DNA of 64,000 nucleotides from Anaeromyces robustus (GCA_002104895.1 MCFG01000270.1:31026-95025), one strand, 5' to 3'; counted from the stretch's first letter, positions 1-13,383 are shown. Numbers and translations are program-made. Notes: generated from the letters alone by a model not told the origin.

Positions 1-194
1 GAATCTTGTTGTAATTTATTAAATCTATGTATTTCATCTATAAACAGTATTGCCTTTTTTCCTGTAATTTTAAGTTGGTTTACACATTCTTCTGTAGCTC
101 TTTTTAAATCATTTAATGTATGTACTGTACCACTAATTTCTCTATAAAAGGTATTAAATTGGTTTGCTATAATTCTTGCTAGGCAAGTTTTTCC

Positions 195-234
<40 letters not shown>

Positions 235-1102
235 TGTTATTATATTTTATTTTATAACTATTATTATTTTTACATTTTTTATTACTCATTTTTCAATTAT
301 ATATATATTAATATTTATTATTCTATTTATATAATTATATTTTTTAAAATTTATATCTTTTTAAATTTTATATTTAATAATTACCAACTCCAGGTGGACC
401 CCATAATATCATAGAAGGAATTCTATTTTCTATTATTAAAGTTTTTAATATCGAGTTTTTACCCATTAATTCTTCTTGACCGAAATAATCTTCCAATTTC
501 TTTGGTCTTACTAATTCTGCTAAAGGAATTTGCTTTTGACTATTTTTTCTTGAAGATTCTTTGTTATTTATAAAGCTATTATCGTACTTTTTAGTAATAT
601 CAAAATGAGGAGAAGTTTTTTCTTCAATCTTAATTTTTTTGTCTTTTCTTAAATTATAATCATTATTAATATTTACAATACTATTATTATTATTATTATT
701 ATTATTAATATTAATATTATCATTAGAAGATTTAAATTTAGACAATGAAGGCTTTGGCAATGGTTGATTAGGTATTGAATGGTTAGGAATTTGGTTATTA
801 AAAGTATCATTGGATCTTTTTCTATTTTGAAGTCTACTAAATAATGTTGATTGGACGATCGTTTTTTTTCTTTCTACTGAATTATTATTAAGGTATATAT
901 GATTTGAATTATTTTTCTGAAATTTGCTTGTTATTAATACATTACCATTGCTTGAAACATTTTTATCATTTAATATATCTTTAACAGTACCATCTTTTTG
1001 AACAATATTTCGTTGACAATTGCTATCTAAATGAGCATTAATACCAGCTATTGTAACATATTGATTACAAACCGGACATTTCACTGACTGATTATGAAAC
1101 AT
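1..1102 (-). CDS. WRNIP1/MGS1: WRNIP1/Mgs1-type AAA+ ATPase with UBZ finger (partial, 3' end off window)
   Basis: Exons 1102-385 and 193-1 (continuing past the window edge), with an intron at 194-384 (GTAATT...TAG). This family is a replication-fork clamp-loader-like ATPase acting in DNA damage tolerance. An N-terminal UBZ4/Rad18-type ubiquitin-binding finger is visible as C9, C12, H24 and C29. A disordered Asn/Ser-rich stretch follows, then the AAA+ core beginning PLAELVRPKKLEDYFGQEEL. The intron splits the Walker A loop: exon 1 ends in GPPGV plus one base, and exon 2 restores G-K-T (residues 240-242). Walker B ILFIDEIHRFNK lies near position 30. The rest of the ATPase is off the window. The start is the first ATG before the zinc finger. 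A CACGTG box lies about 170 bp upstream. Family assignment is confident; the exact function in this organism is inferred. Confidence 0.93.
194..384 (-). other. Intron inside the Walker A loop of WRNIP1
   Basis: In transcript orientation it runs from GTAATT to AATAG. It carries an AAT trinucleotide run right up to the acceptor. Splicing it out restores GPPGVGKT, which supports the boundaries. Confidence 0.9.
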
Positions 1103-1268
1103 TTTATATCAAAAAAAAAAAAAAATAAAAAATAAAAAAAACAAAATTTTTATTAAAAGTAATTATTAAAGTTGGATAATAAAAAATTAAATAATATTAA
1201 TTATCACTTAATAGTTGTACAACCAATTTTTTTTATTTTTTATTTTTAAAAATTTATAATTGTGACTA

Positions 1269-1274
1269 CACGTG
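1269..1274. promoter_or_regulatory. CACGTG box upstream of WRNIP1
   Basis: Palindromic E-box about 170 bp upstream of the WRNIP1 ATG. In gene orientation it reads TTCACGTGTAG. CACGTG is the core bound by Cbf1-type bHLH factors in fungi. A regulatory role is inferred from its position and from the rarity of such a GC-rich hexamer in this DNA. Confidence 0.4.
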
Positions 1275-1629
1275 AATTATTAAATTTGTATTTTATAATT
1301 GCAAATAAAAATGAAATGTCAATAAATATTACAAAAAGATTAAAGTAATAAAAGTAGTACAAGTGTTATATGTATATAAAATTATTAATTTATAAATATA
1401 AAAATATAGCTTGGAAAATATAATATATAAAAAGATAACCAATATATATATTTTAATTTTTTTATATATTTATTTATATATTTAAATATTCTATTTTATT
1501 TTTTTAATTTTATGCATATTTTTTTTTTTTTATTATCATTTCTTAAATATTTTTTTTTTTAAAAAAAAATTAAATATAAAACATAAAACATAAAAATGTA
1601 ATATATAACTCTCTAATCATGTATATATA

Positions 1630-1770
1630 TTAATATTTATAATACAAAAATGAAGAAATTAATATTTATAATACAAAAATGAAGAAATTAATATTTATAA
1701 TACAAAAATGAAGAAATTAATATTTATAATACAAAAATGAAGAAATTAATATTTATAATACAAAAATGAA
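1630..1770. repeat. 29-bp tandem repeat, about 5 copies
   Basis: The marker AATATTTATAATAC begins at 1632, 1661, 1690, 1719 and 1748, exactly 29 bp apart. The sequence between (CAAAAATGAAGAAATT) is identical in each full unit. The unit is not a multiple of 3, so the array is non-coding. Confidence 0.95.
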
Positions 1771-1797
1771 TATAATTATAAAATTATGTATATTATA

Positions 1798-1840
<43 letters not shown>

Positions 1841-1950
1841 TTGATTTATTGTACAATATTAGTTAATAATAATAAAATAATATGTTCAAAAAAAAAAAAA
1901 ATATTTAATTATATGTATATATATATATATAGATAGATAGATAGTTTTTT

Positions 1951-4059
1951 TCATTTTTTATCAATTGATACTAAAGGAATTTGTTTTATATCAATTTCAC
2001 TATTTTTATGAGTAGTTATTAATGTAGCACCTCTTTGTTTTGTATGATGTGCTATTCCTGGTTCAACTAAATAATCGATACTCATACCGTAGGTAAGTCT
2101 TATACCTTGATATTCTAAAGACATATTGTTATAATGATCATGTCCACAGAAGAAACCTTTTGTTGAATTTAATTCTTTAGCCGTATCAAATAATTTACTT
2201 GGATGTTTACTGGCGCTTACTTTATCTTTTGTTTTTTCATCATTAAATCCAAAGAAATATTTTACTTCATCACTACCATTTTTAAATAATTCATATGCTG
2301 TTTTATATTGTTGAAGAGGGATATGGAAAAAAACTAAGGATGAAATGTTTTTTCCTTCTTCAATATTTAATCGTAATACTTCATTTTTATACCATTCCAC
2401 TTGATCATCATGAATATAATCATATTTTGAAAAACCTTTTCCCATATAATCATTAGAATCAATTAAAAAAAGAGCTTGATTTAATGTACCATCATTATTT
2501 CTTATTTCTACTAATTGATTATTTCTTCCCCATATTTGGTTTCCATTAATTTTAGGTTGAATATATGGATAAAGTAAATTTCTACTCGTATTCCAAGATA
2601 ATGATTGATACAATTCTTCTACATCATTTTTACTTCCAATTGCAATGTTTTCCGTGTCATGATTTCCATAAGTAAATATCCAAGGTACTCCTGTATTTCT
2701 CATAAATGCAGCAAATTGGGATACAGGGGCTTTATTATTAAAACTAAATGATGATAAACCAACAGGATAAGTTAAATCACCTGTTACCACTACTAAATCA
2801 GGTTTAGTATAATTAATTAATTTGAAAACCGCTGATAATGCTTTTTTATCTTTATCACAGGAAACAACTCCTCCACCCAAGTGAATATCTGTAAGTTGTA
2901 ACATTTTAAAATCATCTTTATCTGAAACAATTGTATAAATGCCAGTATTATTATTATAAGTTATTTTATGATTACCTTCATAAATATATGGAGTAGAATT
3001 AATTTCTGGTTGAATTAACCATATATCTCTTGATAAATATAAATATCCTCCACCAATAATAAATAAAATAATTAATGGGATTAATATATAAAAATTAATA
3101 TTGAGGCTTTTTTTACTATAAGTATTCTTTTTAGTTATAATATAATAGTAGATAATTGCAAAAATACAATAAATAGTAATCATTACAAAAATAGGGCTGA
3201 ATACAAATATTTTTTCAAATGCATAATATACTATCAAAGAAAGAACGACATATACAGAAGAAATTAATGATATTATATTCATTGATTTTATGTATTTAGG
3301 TTTATATTCGTATTCAATTTTTTTATTTATGAATATCATATTTAAAATATTTTTTATTAAGAAAAATAATATTAATTCTAATGAAAGAAATGATTTTTTG
3401 AATTCATCACCTATCCTGAATGATTTAGAATTTAAACCTAAACTTATAAAATTATATATATTATCTAATAATTTTATAAAGAAAATCAATAGCCAAATTA
3501 AACTTTTTCTGAAATATTTATCAAAAATATTTTCTAATTTCTGTTTTGAATTTATCGATAATATTTCTTTTGATACATCTTTTTTATGTTTTTTAATGAT
3601 TGAAATATCTATACATATAAGAATAACTGAAAAAATAAATGCAAAAGAAGCTTTAGAAGGTAAAAAGGCTGACAATAAAATTTCTATTGAAAAAATACTT
3701 AATGCTGTAATTATATATATATATATTTTTTCTTGTTTTATTATTCTATTGAAATTATCATAGGTTATAGTTATTTTTTTATTAAACCAATTATCAATTT
3801 CAGATACATCATAATTAACACTTTTAACCAAAGATTCTAAGCTATTATATTTTTGTACAATAATTTCAAAAGGATTTTTATTATTATTATTTTTTTCTTC
3901 TATATATTTTTCATTTAATTTTTTAATTATTTGGTTTTTTATATCAAATACTTCTTTAGAAAAATATGCATTTTCAAAAAAGGATTCAACATAATTTTTT
4001 ATATTTTTTTCAACATCGGATTTTTCTTTATTTTCAAATTTATTTATTAAACATTCCAT
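1951..4059 (-). CDS. Multi-membrane-segment calcineurin-like metallophosphoesterase, possibly of bacterial origin
   Basis: A 702-residue intronless protein. Residues 1-110 are soluble and helical and resemble the HAAS/permease-prefix domain of Bacillota membrane proteins (inference). About seven hydrophobic segments follow between residues 112 and 342. The C-terminal half is a metallophosphoesterase with the full metal-site set: DIH (391-393), VTGDLTYP, GNHD (465-468), FFHIP and GHDH (639-642). These residues normally bind two divalent metals that hydrolyse phosphoesters; the substrate is unknown. The catalytic domain should lie on one face of a membrane, but its topology cannot be read from sequence. 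Yeast Dcr2 is a eukaryotic member of the same superfamily. The lack of introns amid intron-rich neighbours and the bacterial-style architecture suggest horizontal transfer. Codon use is as AT-rich as its neighbours, so any transfer is not recent. Confidence 0.9.
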   Translation of the reverse strand: MECLINKFENKEKSDVEKNIKNYVESFFENAYFSKEVFDIKNQIIKKLNEKYIEEKNNNNKNPFEIIVQKYNSLESLVKSVNYDVSEIDNWFNKKITITYDNFNRIIKQEKIYIYIITALSIFSIEILLSAFLPSKASFAFIFSVILICIDISIIKKHKKDVSKEILSINSKQKLENIFDKYFRKSLIWLLIFFIKLLDNIYNFISLGLNSKSFRIGDEFKKSFLSLELILFFLIKNILNMIFINKKIEYEYKPKYIKSMNIISLISSVYVVLSLIVYYAFEKIFVFSPIFVMITIYCIFAIIYYYIITKKNTYSKKSLNINFYILIPLIILFIIGGGYLYLSRDIWLIQPEINSTPYIYEGNHKITYNNNTGIYTIVSDKDDFKMLQLTDIHLGGGVVSCDKDKKALSAVFKLINYTKPDLVVVTGDLTYPVGLSSFSFNNKAPVSQFAAFMRNTGVPWIFTYGNHDTENIAIGSKNDVEELYQSLSWNTSRNLLYPYIQPKINGNQIWGRNNQLVEIRNNDGTLNQALFLIDSNDYMGKGFSKYDYIHDDQVEWYKNEVLRLNIEEGKNISSLVFFHIPLQQYKTAYELFKNGSDEVKYFFGFNDEKTKDKVSASKHPSKLFDTAKELNSTKGFFCGHDHYNNMSLEYQGIRLTYGMSIDYLVEPGIAHHTKQRGATLITTHKNSEIDIKQIPLVSIDKK

Positions 4060-4729
4060 TTTATCAATTCATTTTTTATTTAAAAAATTAAAAAAACAGA
4101 AACTTTAATATTATGATTATGGAATTATTGTAATGAAGTTTTAACAATTATAAAGAAATCAATAAATCTATATAAAGATTTTGAATTTTTTCCTTATTTT
4201 TATTTTATTTTATTTTATTTAATTTTATTTTATTTTTTTTTTATTTTTAAATGTTTTAACAAATAATGACTTTGATTAACTTTCTCTTTATATTATTTTA
4301 TACATAATTCAATAATTAATATATTTATATTAAGTATTGTTAAATTGAATCAGAAATATATTAAATAAAGTTAAATTTTTGATCAATAATCCGTCCAATA
4401 TAAACATTTAATTTTTAATTGTGAGGGTTTAACCAAAATAATTGATTTAATATTATATATATATATATATATTTTATTTTAAATAATAAAATTTTTATTA
4501 TAAAAATAATTTTATATTAATAAAATAATTATCTAAAAGTATATTAATATTAATTAATTATTTTTAATTATATAAAATTATTTTTATAACTAAATTGTAA
4601 ATTATAAATTATAATATTTTATAATTATTACTAACTAAATAACCTAAATAGCTGAATAATTAAATAAATAATTAACTAAATAATTGAATAATAATGTTAG
4701 CATTAAATGCATATTAACTAAAATAATAT

Positions 4730-5768
<1,039 letters not shown>

Positions 5769-5985
5769 ATAATATTGAATAACAATTATAATAATAATAA
5801 TAATCAATAATGTTATTATGACAATTATAATAAATAATGGTTAATCATTATTTAAAAACTTTATTTTATCAAAAGTAAAAAGCTTTTAAAATGTAAAATT
5901 TTAAATTTATCTGAAAGCTTTGCCGCTTTAGTTATACAAAATTGAGAATAGAAAAAAAAAAGTTACATAAAACTTTTCATTAGTC

Positions 5986-5991
5986 CACGTG
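5986..5991. promoter_or_regulatory. CACGTG box, intergenic island
   Basis: First of two CACGTGA boxes about 100 bp apart in a less AT-rich patch between two divergent genes. The reverse strand reads ATCACGTGG, matching the RTCACRTG core of Cbf1-type factors. It is about 1.4 kb from the thioesterase start and 1.9 kb from the metallophosphoesterase start, so the target gene is uncertain. Confidence 0.35.
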
Positions 5992-6086
5992 ATATAAATT
6001 AAGGAAGGTGGAATTAATAAAATATCCGGCTTTTTTATATTATTTTATATAATAGAAATTAAATAAATAAGAGAGGGGTATTAAAT

Positions 6087-6092
6087 CACGTG
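6087..6092. promoter_or_regulatory. CACGTG box, intergenic island
   Basis: Second box of the pair, in the context ATCACGTGAATG, about 1.27 kb upstream of the thioesterase start. The role is inferred. Confidence 0.35.
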
Positions 6093-6204
6093 AATGTGGA
6101 TGTATGTATCAATTATATTATAAAATACAATTTTTTTTTAATCTAGGATAAATTTTTTTCTAGTAATTTGAGTGGATGGATAAATTTAAATAAAAATATA
6201 TATG

Positions 6205-6275
<71 letters not shown>

Positions 6276-6300
6276 CTAAATAAATAAATAAATAAATAAC

Positions 6301-6339
<39 letters not shown>

Positions 6340-6381
6340 ATGATTAAATAAATAAATGATTAAATAAATAAATAAATAAAT
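6205..6381. repeat. (TAAA)n array with CTAAA and TGATTAAA variants
   Basis: About 175 bp of tetranucleotide repeat, with recurring variants AACTAAATAAAT and AATGATTAAAT. Confidence 0.95.
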
Positions 6382-7146
6382 AATTACTGGTAATTAAATA
6401 TAACTATTTAATTACCAATATTTATTATTTTTTTTTATTTTATTATTGTTATAAAAGGAATTTCTCCTAATTTTATTTAATGAAAATAAACATTATATAT
6501 CAAAGTTTTTAAAATAGAATTAAGTATAATCGGGGAGAAAATAACTTTTTTGTTAATTTACATTTAATAGTCAAAAATAATTATTTATTAATTGTTATTA
6601 GTCTACTTATCATTAAACATTAATTATTTGTATTAATAATTAATGTTAATAATTTGTTTATTAGTAATTTCTGTCTTTAATTTTTTATAACTTAGAAAAA
6701 AACAGAAAAAAAAAAAATTAAATATGTATTAATATTATTTTAGATTATAATCTAATATATTAATAATATTGTAAATATGCAATATAATATTTATTTAATA
6801 TAATTATTTATCTATTTATTTATTATAATACATTTATTAATAATTAATAATATTAATAATAATTGTTTATTTATTTAAAATTGTTTTTTTTTTTTTTTTT
6901 TTTATTATTATTATTATTTATAAATTAAATCAATATATATTAATAATTCATTTATTATACATATAATTAATATATTTTAATATATTGTATTCAAATTGGA
7001 AAAAAAAACTTTTTTTTTTTAAATTCAATTTTTCTGTTTTATTAAATAAATTTAATATTATATATTATCTTTTAATTTATTGTACATTAAACGTAATGAA
7101 TTTTATTGGATATAATTATTTAATTTTTTTTTTTTAAAGTTTTTTT

Positions 7147-7193
<47 letters not shown>

Positions 7194-7363
7194 CATTAAA
7201 AACATAAAAATTAAATATAAAAAATTTTTAATTTGATTTTGTTATAATATATATCAAGAAATATATGTTATAAAAGATTAAAATAAAAAAAAAAAATAAA
7301 GAATATATAAATTAATATTTTAAATTAAAAGCGAATAAAACATAGTAATTAAAAATAAATAGA

Positions 7364-8771
7364 ATGTCTTTACTTCAAACTTCAAATATATTAAAGCAAT
7401 CTGCTTTAAATATTGCCCCACTTCAATTTTGTTTATTACAAAAATCTATAACTCCACAATTAAGATTAGTTAACAATTTTTCAACAAGATCTTCAACTTC
7501 AAAATCAAAGAGAAGTAAGTGATTTATGATTTGTATTTTTTTTTTTTATAATTTTATTAATTCAATTTTTAAAATATTTATTTATATTAATAAAAAAAAA
7601 ACATTTAAATTAATAGGTCCAATTGAAAAAGCTGTTAGTAAATCAAAGTAAGTGTAAATAAGTTTTATTTATTTATTTATTTTTTATTTTTATTAATAGA
7701 TATAAATAGATAAATATAGATAAATAAGGTCTAATTTATTTCATTATTAAATATTTTGTATCATTTTTTTTATATTTTTTTTTAAGAACAAAGATTAGTC
7801 AATTATTAACTCCGGCTCAAGCTAATGATTTAGGTTGTGCTTCTGGAGGACAAGTTTTAAGTTGGATTGATGTAGCTGCTGGTATTACTGCAAAAAGACA
7901 TGCTGTATATAAATGTGTCACTGCTTCAGTTGATAGTGTTCACTTTTTACATCCAATTAGAGTTGGTGATATAGCTACTTTAACTTCAACTATTAATAGA
8001 ACATGGAATACTTCTATGGAAGTTGCTGTTACTGTTTGTTCAGAAAATTTATTATCTGGTGTTAAAAAACCATGTTGTCAAGCATATTTAACATTTGTTG
8101 GTGTAGATAATAATGGTAAGCCAACTCCAGTTCCAAGAATTTTACCAATAACTGAAAGAGAAAAAATAGAATATGAAAGAGCTGATATTAGAAAATGGAA
8201 ACGTATTGCTCAAGCTAAACCATCAATGACAAGAGAAAAGGCCAGAGAAAAGATTGTTAATTACAGTAAAGCTTCTGTTTCTAGTTGGCCAGGTTCTATT
8301 GCCAGTTCATACACTGAAATGGTCGAAATGGTTATGCCACATCATATTAACGCATATGGTTCAACTTTTGGTGGTCAAATTATGACTTGGATGGAAAATT
8401 GTGCTTTAATATCAGCTTCAAGATATGCTAGAAGTCCTTTAATTACTGCTTCAATGGATGCTATTCACTTCTTACTTCCAATTAAGAATAGTGATTTCGT
8501 TACTGTTAGATCATTTGTTTCTTCAGTATATGAATCCAGTATTGAAGTATTTGTTACTGTTGAAGTAGAAAATCATGAAACTGGAAAGAGAGTATTTGCT
8601 AATGATGGTTTCATTACTTTTGTTGCTATTGAAAGTAAGAATCACCCAGTTCCAACTGCTGTTCAAAAACCAGTTAGTGGAAAATTATCATTTATTAATG
8701 GTAATGAAAGAAGAAAGCATAGATTAGAAGAACGTGATAGTCTTAGAGAATTCTTTAAGGAAAAGTATTAA
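7364..8771 (+). CDS. Double-hotdog acyl-CoA thioesterase (ACOT11/12 type) with organelle presequence
   Basis: Exons 7364-7514, 7617-7647 and 7787-8771; 388 residues. It hydrolyses acyl-CoA to free acid and CoA. Two hotdog domains are visible. The first (about 65-190) has LGCASGGQVLSWIDVAAG. The second (about 244-370) has MPHHINAYGSTFGGQIMTWM. The Asp of the first and Asn of the second fit the paired catalytic residues known in tandem-hotdog thioesterases. The first 50 residues lack acidic residues, are rich in Ser, Leu, Gln and Arg, and end RLVNNFSTRSSTSKSKRS. This looks like a mitochondrial-type presequence, so import into a mitochondrion or hydrogenosome is likely. Exon 2 is only 31 nt. The start is the first ATG of exon 1. 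The substrate chain length cannot be told from sequence. Confidence 0.92.
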
Positions 8772-9743
8772 GATAATTGTTTGTTGAGGGAAGAAAATAA
8801 TATACGAATAATTGAATAATTGGGGTTTATTTAATTTAATTTTTTTTTTATATTTATTCTTTATTTAAAAATTATATATTATATATTTTAAAAAACAAAA
8901 GTCAAACAAAAAACGTTAACTTTAAAATACCAATCATTAATAATAATTTAATTAGTTAGATAATTTATATTAAACAATATATAACAATTGAAATTAAAAA
9001 ATTAAAAATAAAAAATAAAAAATAAAAAATTAAAAATAAAAAATAAAAAATAAAAAAAAAAAAAAAAAATTATTTTATATTTAAATTAATAAAAATAATA
9101 ATAAATATTTAAAAATAAAATAATAAAGTATTAAAAATAATACGTAATCAAATAGAAATAATTTAAAATAATAGCATTCATAAATTAAATTTTGATATAT
9201 TAACTTAACAAAATAAAATTAATAATATCAATATCATATTAAAAATAATATATTATAAATTTATAATAATTACATATAAAATTAAATGTATTATTATTTA
9301 TTTATAGTTAATTATATATATATATATTATAAAAATATATAAAAATATTAAACGTAACAAAACAAAACAAAACAAATACAAAAAAAAAAAAAAAAAAAAA
9401 AAAAGAGATTTAATTTTGTGTTGTTTTTATTATTATATTTATAATAATTATTAATTTTAATATATTATTATTAATTATTATTATTATTATATTTTTTAAA
9501 TATTTGTGTTTTTTTTTTTAATTTTTTTTTAATTTTTTTTTAATTTTTTTTTTTATTAATTTTGATATATTATTAATATTAATATTAATACTATTACTAT
9601 GGAATTTTTTAAATTTGATTTATTTAATTATATTTCTATATATTATATATTTCTTTTGATATATTATTTAGTGGATTAATAGTATATTATCATTATCATC
9701 ATTTATGATTTAATATTTATTATTTTATTATATTTCTTTTGGT
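8772..9743. other. Convergent intergenic region, thioesterase and CFAP44 3' ends
   Basis: No coding sequence seen. It contains AAAAAT-type runs (about 8996-9069), a 25-base A run at about 9379-9404 and T runs near 9510-9555. Both gene ends point into it, so it should hold two 3' UTRs. Confidence 0.75.
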
Positions 9744-12235
9744 TTATTTCTCTTCTGAATTATTATTATCTGTATTTATTTCATTATTTTCATTATTATT
9801 ATTCTCATTAGTTTCCTTTTCATTTTCACTTGGTTTATTATTTTCATTTTCATTTATTGTTTCATTATTTTCATTTTCATTTTCATTTGATTTATTATTT
9901 TCATTTTCATTTATTTCATTATTTTCATTATTACTATTCTCATTATTTTCCTTTTCATTCTCATTTATTTCATTATTTTCATTCTCATTTATTTTATTAT
10001 TTTCATTCTCATTTATTTTATTATTTTCATTCTCATTTATTTCATTATTTTCCTTTTCATTCTCATTTATTTTATTATTTTCATTCTCATTTATTTCATT
10101 ATTTTCATTCTCATTTATTTCATTATTTTCATTTTCATTTTCATTTATTTCATTATTTTCATTGTTATTATTCTCATTAGTTTCCTTTTCATTTTCATTT
10201 ATTTCATTATTTTCCTTTTCATTTTCATTTACTTCATTATTTTCCTTTTCATTTTCATTTACTTCATTATTTTCCTTTTCATTTTCATTTACTTCATTAT
10301 TTTCCTTTTCATTTTCATTTACTTCATTATTTTTCTTTTCATTTTCATTTACTTCATTATTTTCCTTTTCATTTTCATTTACTTCATTATTTTCATTTTC
10401 ATTTTCATTTTCATTTACTTCATTATTTTCATTTTCATTTTCATTTGCTTCATTATTTTCATTTTTATTTTCATTTACTTCATTATTTTCATTTTCATTT
10501 ATTTCATTATTTTCCTTTTCATTAGGAGATGTATTTTCTTCAGTAGGTATATCATTAGATGCTGGTGTTGATATTGTTTTTGATACATCTGAATTTTCAG
10601 AATATTTTATTTCTTCTGTAGTTGAGTTTTCTAAATTTTTACTTTCCGTTTCAGATATAGGATTATTTAATTCTGTATTTGGAGTTACGTCATCTTTTTG
10701 TGAAATCTCTTCTGTTGTCATGTCCGTTGATTCATTAGTTATAGTAATTTTACTTTCATCTATGATTTCATTTTTTGTTTCATTAGGAGGTTCATTGATT
10801 GTCTTTTCTGTTTCAATTGGTGGTTCTTTTGTTGTTTTTTCAGTAAGAATTGTATTTACTTCTATATGTTCACTAACTGGTCTATTATTTTCAATATTAA
10901 CATATTGATTTGTAGCTAATATTAAATTCTTTTTTTCATCATTAACTGTTGAAATTTCAAATGGAGTTTCTGTATCAATTTCTGTTTTTGGACGATCAAT
11001 TTCAGCCATAATTTCATTTAATTTATCTTGTTCCATTTTTTGTATTTTATTTCTATTAAGAATAGTATTTAAACGACTTTCTCTTGGAGGTAAAGGAACT
11101 CTTCTATTTGATTTTGAGGTACCAATACCAATAGTTTGATTTAATTTTTTAACTCTTTTTAAAAGTGGTGAACGATTAGGTTTACGTATCAAAATTTCTA
11201 TTTCTTTTTTCAATTCTTCAATCTCTTTCTTTTGATCATTAACTAAAGTAGTTAATTTTTCTTTTTCTAATTTATTCTCTTTGTCTTCATCATTATATAC
11301 TTTAGTCTAAATATATATATATATATATATTTAAAATTTCAGAAAAAAATATATATATAATAATATTTTAAGGTAATAAATTAGAATTCATTTTATTATA
11401 TTTATAATATTTATATAATAATATTTATATTAATAAAAATTTACTAAAGTGGATTGAGCTGTAGTTAAACTTTTTTCTAATTTATTATATAGTTTTTTCA
11501 GATCAAGGTAAGTATTCATTTTTTTAGTATTTTCTACAGTTACAGCTGTTAATTGTTCTTTATTTAATTGTACTTTTTTCTAATATAAAAAATTATGTTT
11601 TTTTTTTTTTTTTTTTGTGTTTGGTTTAGTATTTAACCATTTAATTATTATTTAATATATAATATAAATATTTTATTAATTAATAAAAGTACATAAGTAT
11701 ATATAATTTTATTTTATTAATATGTATATATATATATATTTTATATTGATAATTACATCCCAATTACTTAGTTCCATAGCATATTTATTTTCATTTTTAT
11801 TAAGTTTTTCTTTTAATTCTTCTGCATTTTTATTAACACCCATTCTTTCTAATTTTTCTAAATCTATAATTTGACCAAATTTTAACATTTGAACATCATA
11901 TGCTTTTTTCTCCAATTCACCAATCTTTTATTATATCAAATATTATATCAAATTATGGAATTAATATTAGTAAGACTTTTTTTTTTATAATCAAATAAAT
12001 ATATTATATAATATTTACTCTAGCAAGTTTTTCCTTTTTATTTATAATTAAATTGTTATGCATTTTTCTTAATTCACGATGTTGTTTACGAATATCTGCT
12101 TTTTCCTATATATATTATATATATATATGTAAATATTATAAATATTTTTTTTTTTTCATTTTTTAATTATATTTATAATAAATATTTATGTTAAAATAAT
12201 ATTCTTATATCTATTTTATATAATTCTTTTATATA

Positions 12236-12311
<76 letters not shown>

Positions 12312-13099
12312 GTAATAATATGATAATATTTTAATTTTAACATACTTGATGCAACTCTTTTATTCTTAATTTTAATCTTTTAACTTCTTGATTTTGGAAA
12401 ACTAAAGCTGCTGATAAATCTGATGGAACGGATTGGCTATTTAAATATTGAATTTGATTTAATTTTAATGGAACAACTACATCTAATTCATTTAATTTCT
12501 TTTGTTTTAATGTTTGGAATTCTTGAATATCTGCTTCAAAACCTTTTAATGCAGAATCAATAATTTTCTCCTTTTTCAAATAACCTTCGTTTTCTTTTTT
12601 CAATACCTAATATATATATATATATATTTTAATTTAAATTCCATTATAAATTATTATTATTAATAAAATTTTAAAATATTAAAACAGTTATATAAATATT
12701 ATATAAATAATAGAGTTACATATTTTTTAATTAAATTTTATTATGAATTATTATAAATAATTAATATATTAGAATTACATACATCAATAACTTTTTGAAT
12801 TTCACTAATATTATATTCTTGATCTGATTGTTCAAGTCTTAATTTTAATACTGTATCAAATATTTCTTGTTCTAAATCTTCAGGACAAATTTCTTCAATT
12901 TCTTCTTCATTTGTGCTATTTTCATCATCATCTGAATCCATATCATCATCTGAATCAAAATCACTATCAGATTCATCTGATTCTTCATTACTGTCATTAC
13001 TATCATTATCACTTGATTTTTTCTTTTTTTTTTTTAAAATTATTATTTAGATAATTAAAAAAAAATTTATTAACATATTTAATAAATAATAATAATAAT

Positions 13100-13169
<70 letters not shown>

Positions 13170-13345
13170 TAATATATATTTTACTTTTGAACGTTTTATT
13201 TTCTTTTTAAAGATTTTGGTAAGCATTTCTTCATATTTATTTCCATTCACTAATTCACTAAACCTTTTTTGGATATCTTTTTCAATTACTATAATGTCTT
13301 CAATTTCACCTTTTTTACCTAATAATTTGTCTTGACATTCTTTAA

Positions 13346-13383
<38 letters not shown>

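Larger units (their letters stand above)
1103..1950. other. Intergenic: WRNIP1 5' flank and metallophosphoesterase 3' flank
   Basis: No coding sequence recognised. It holds a CACGTG box (1269-1274), a 29-bp minisatellite (about 1630-1770), an (ATT)n run (about 1799-1840) and short AT or GATA runs next to the metallophosphoesterase stop. Confidence 0.8.

Noticed and set aside
1630-1770. The 29-bp and 46-bp tandem repeats as CRISPR-like arrays
   Set aside because: There are no unique spacers between the units, and the context is eukaryotic.
9739-10908. A 389-codon plus-strand frame of Phe/Ser repeats
   Set aside because: It is the antisense of the CFAP44 Glu/Asn tail, which joins in frame to a recognised protein.
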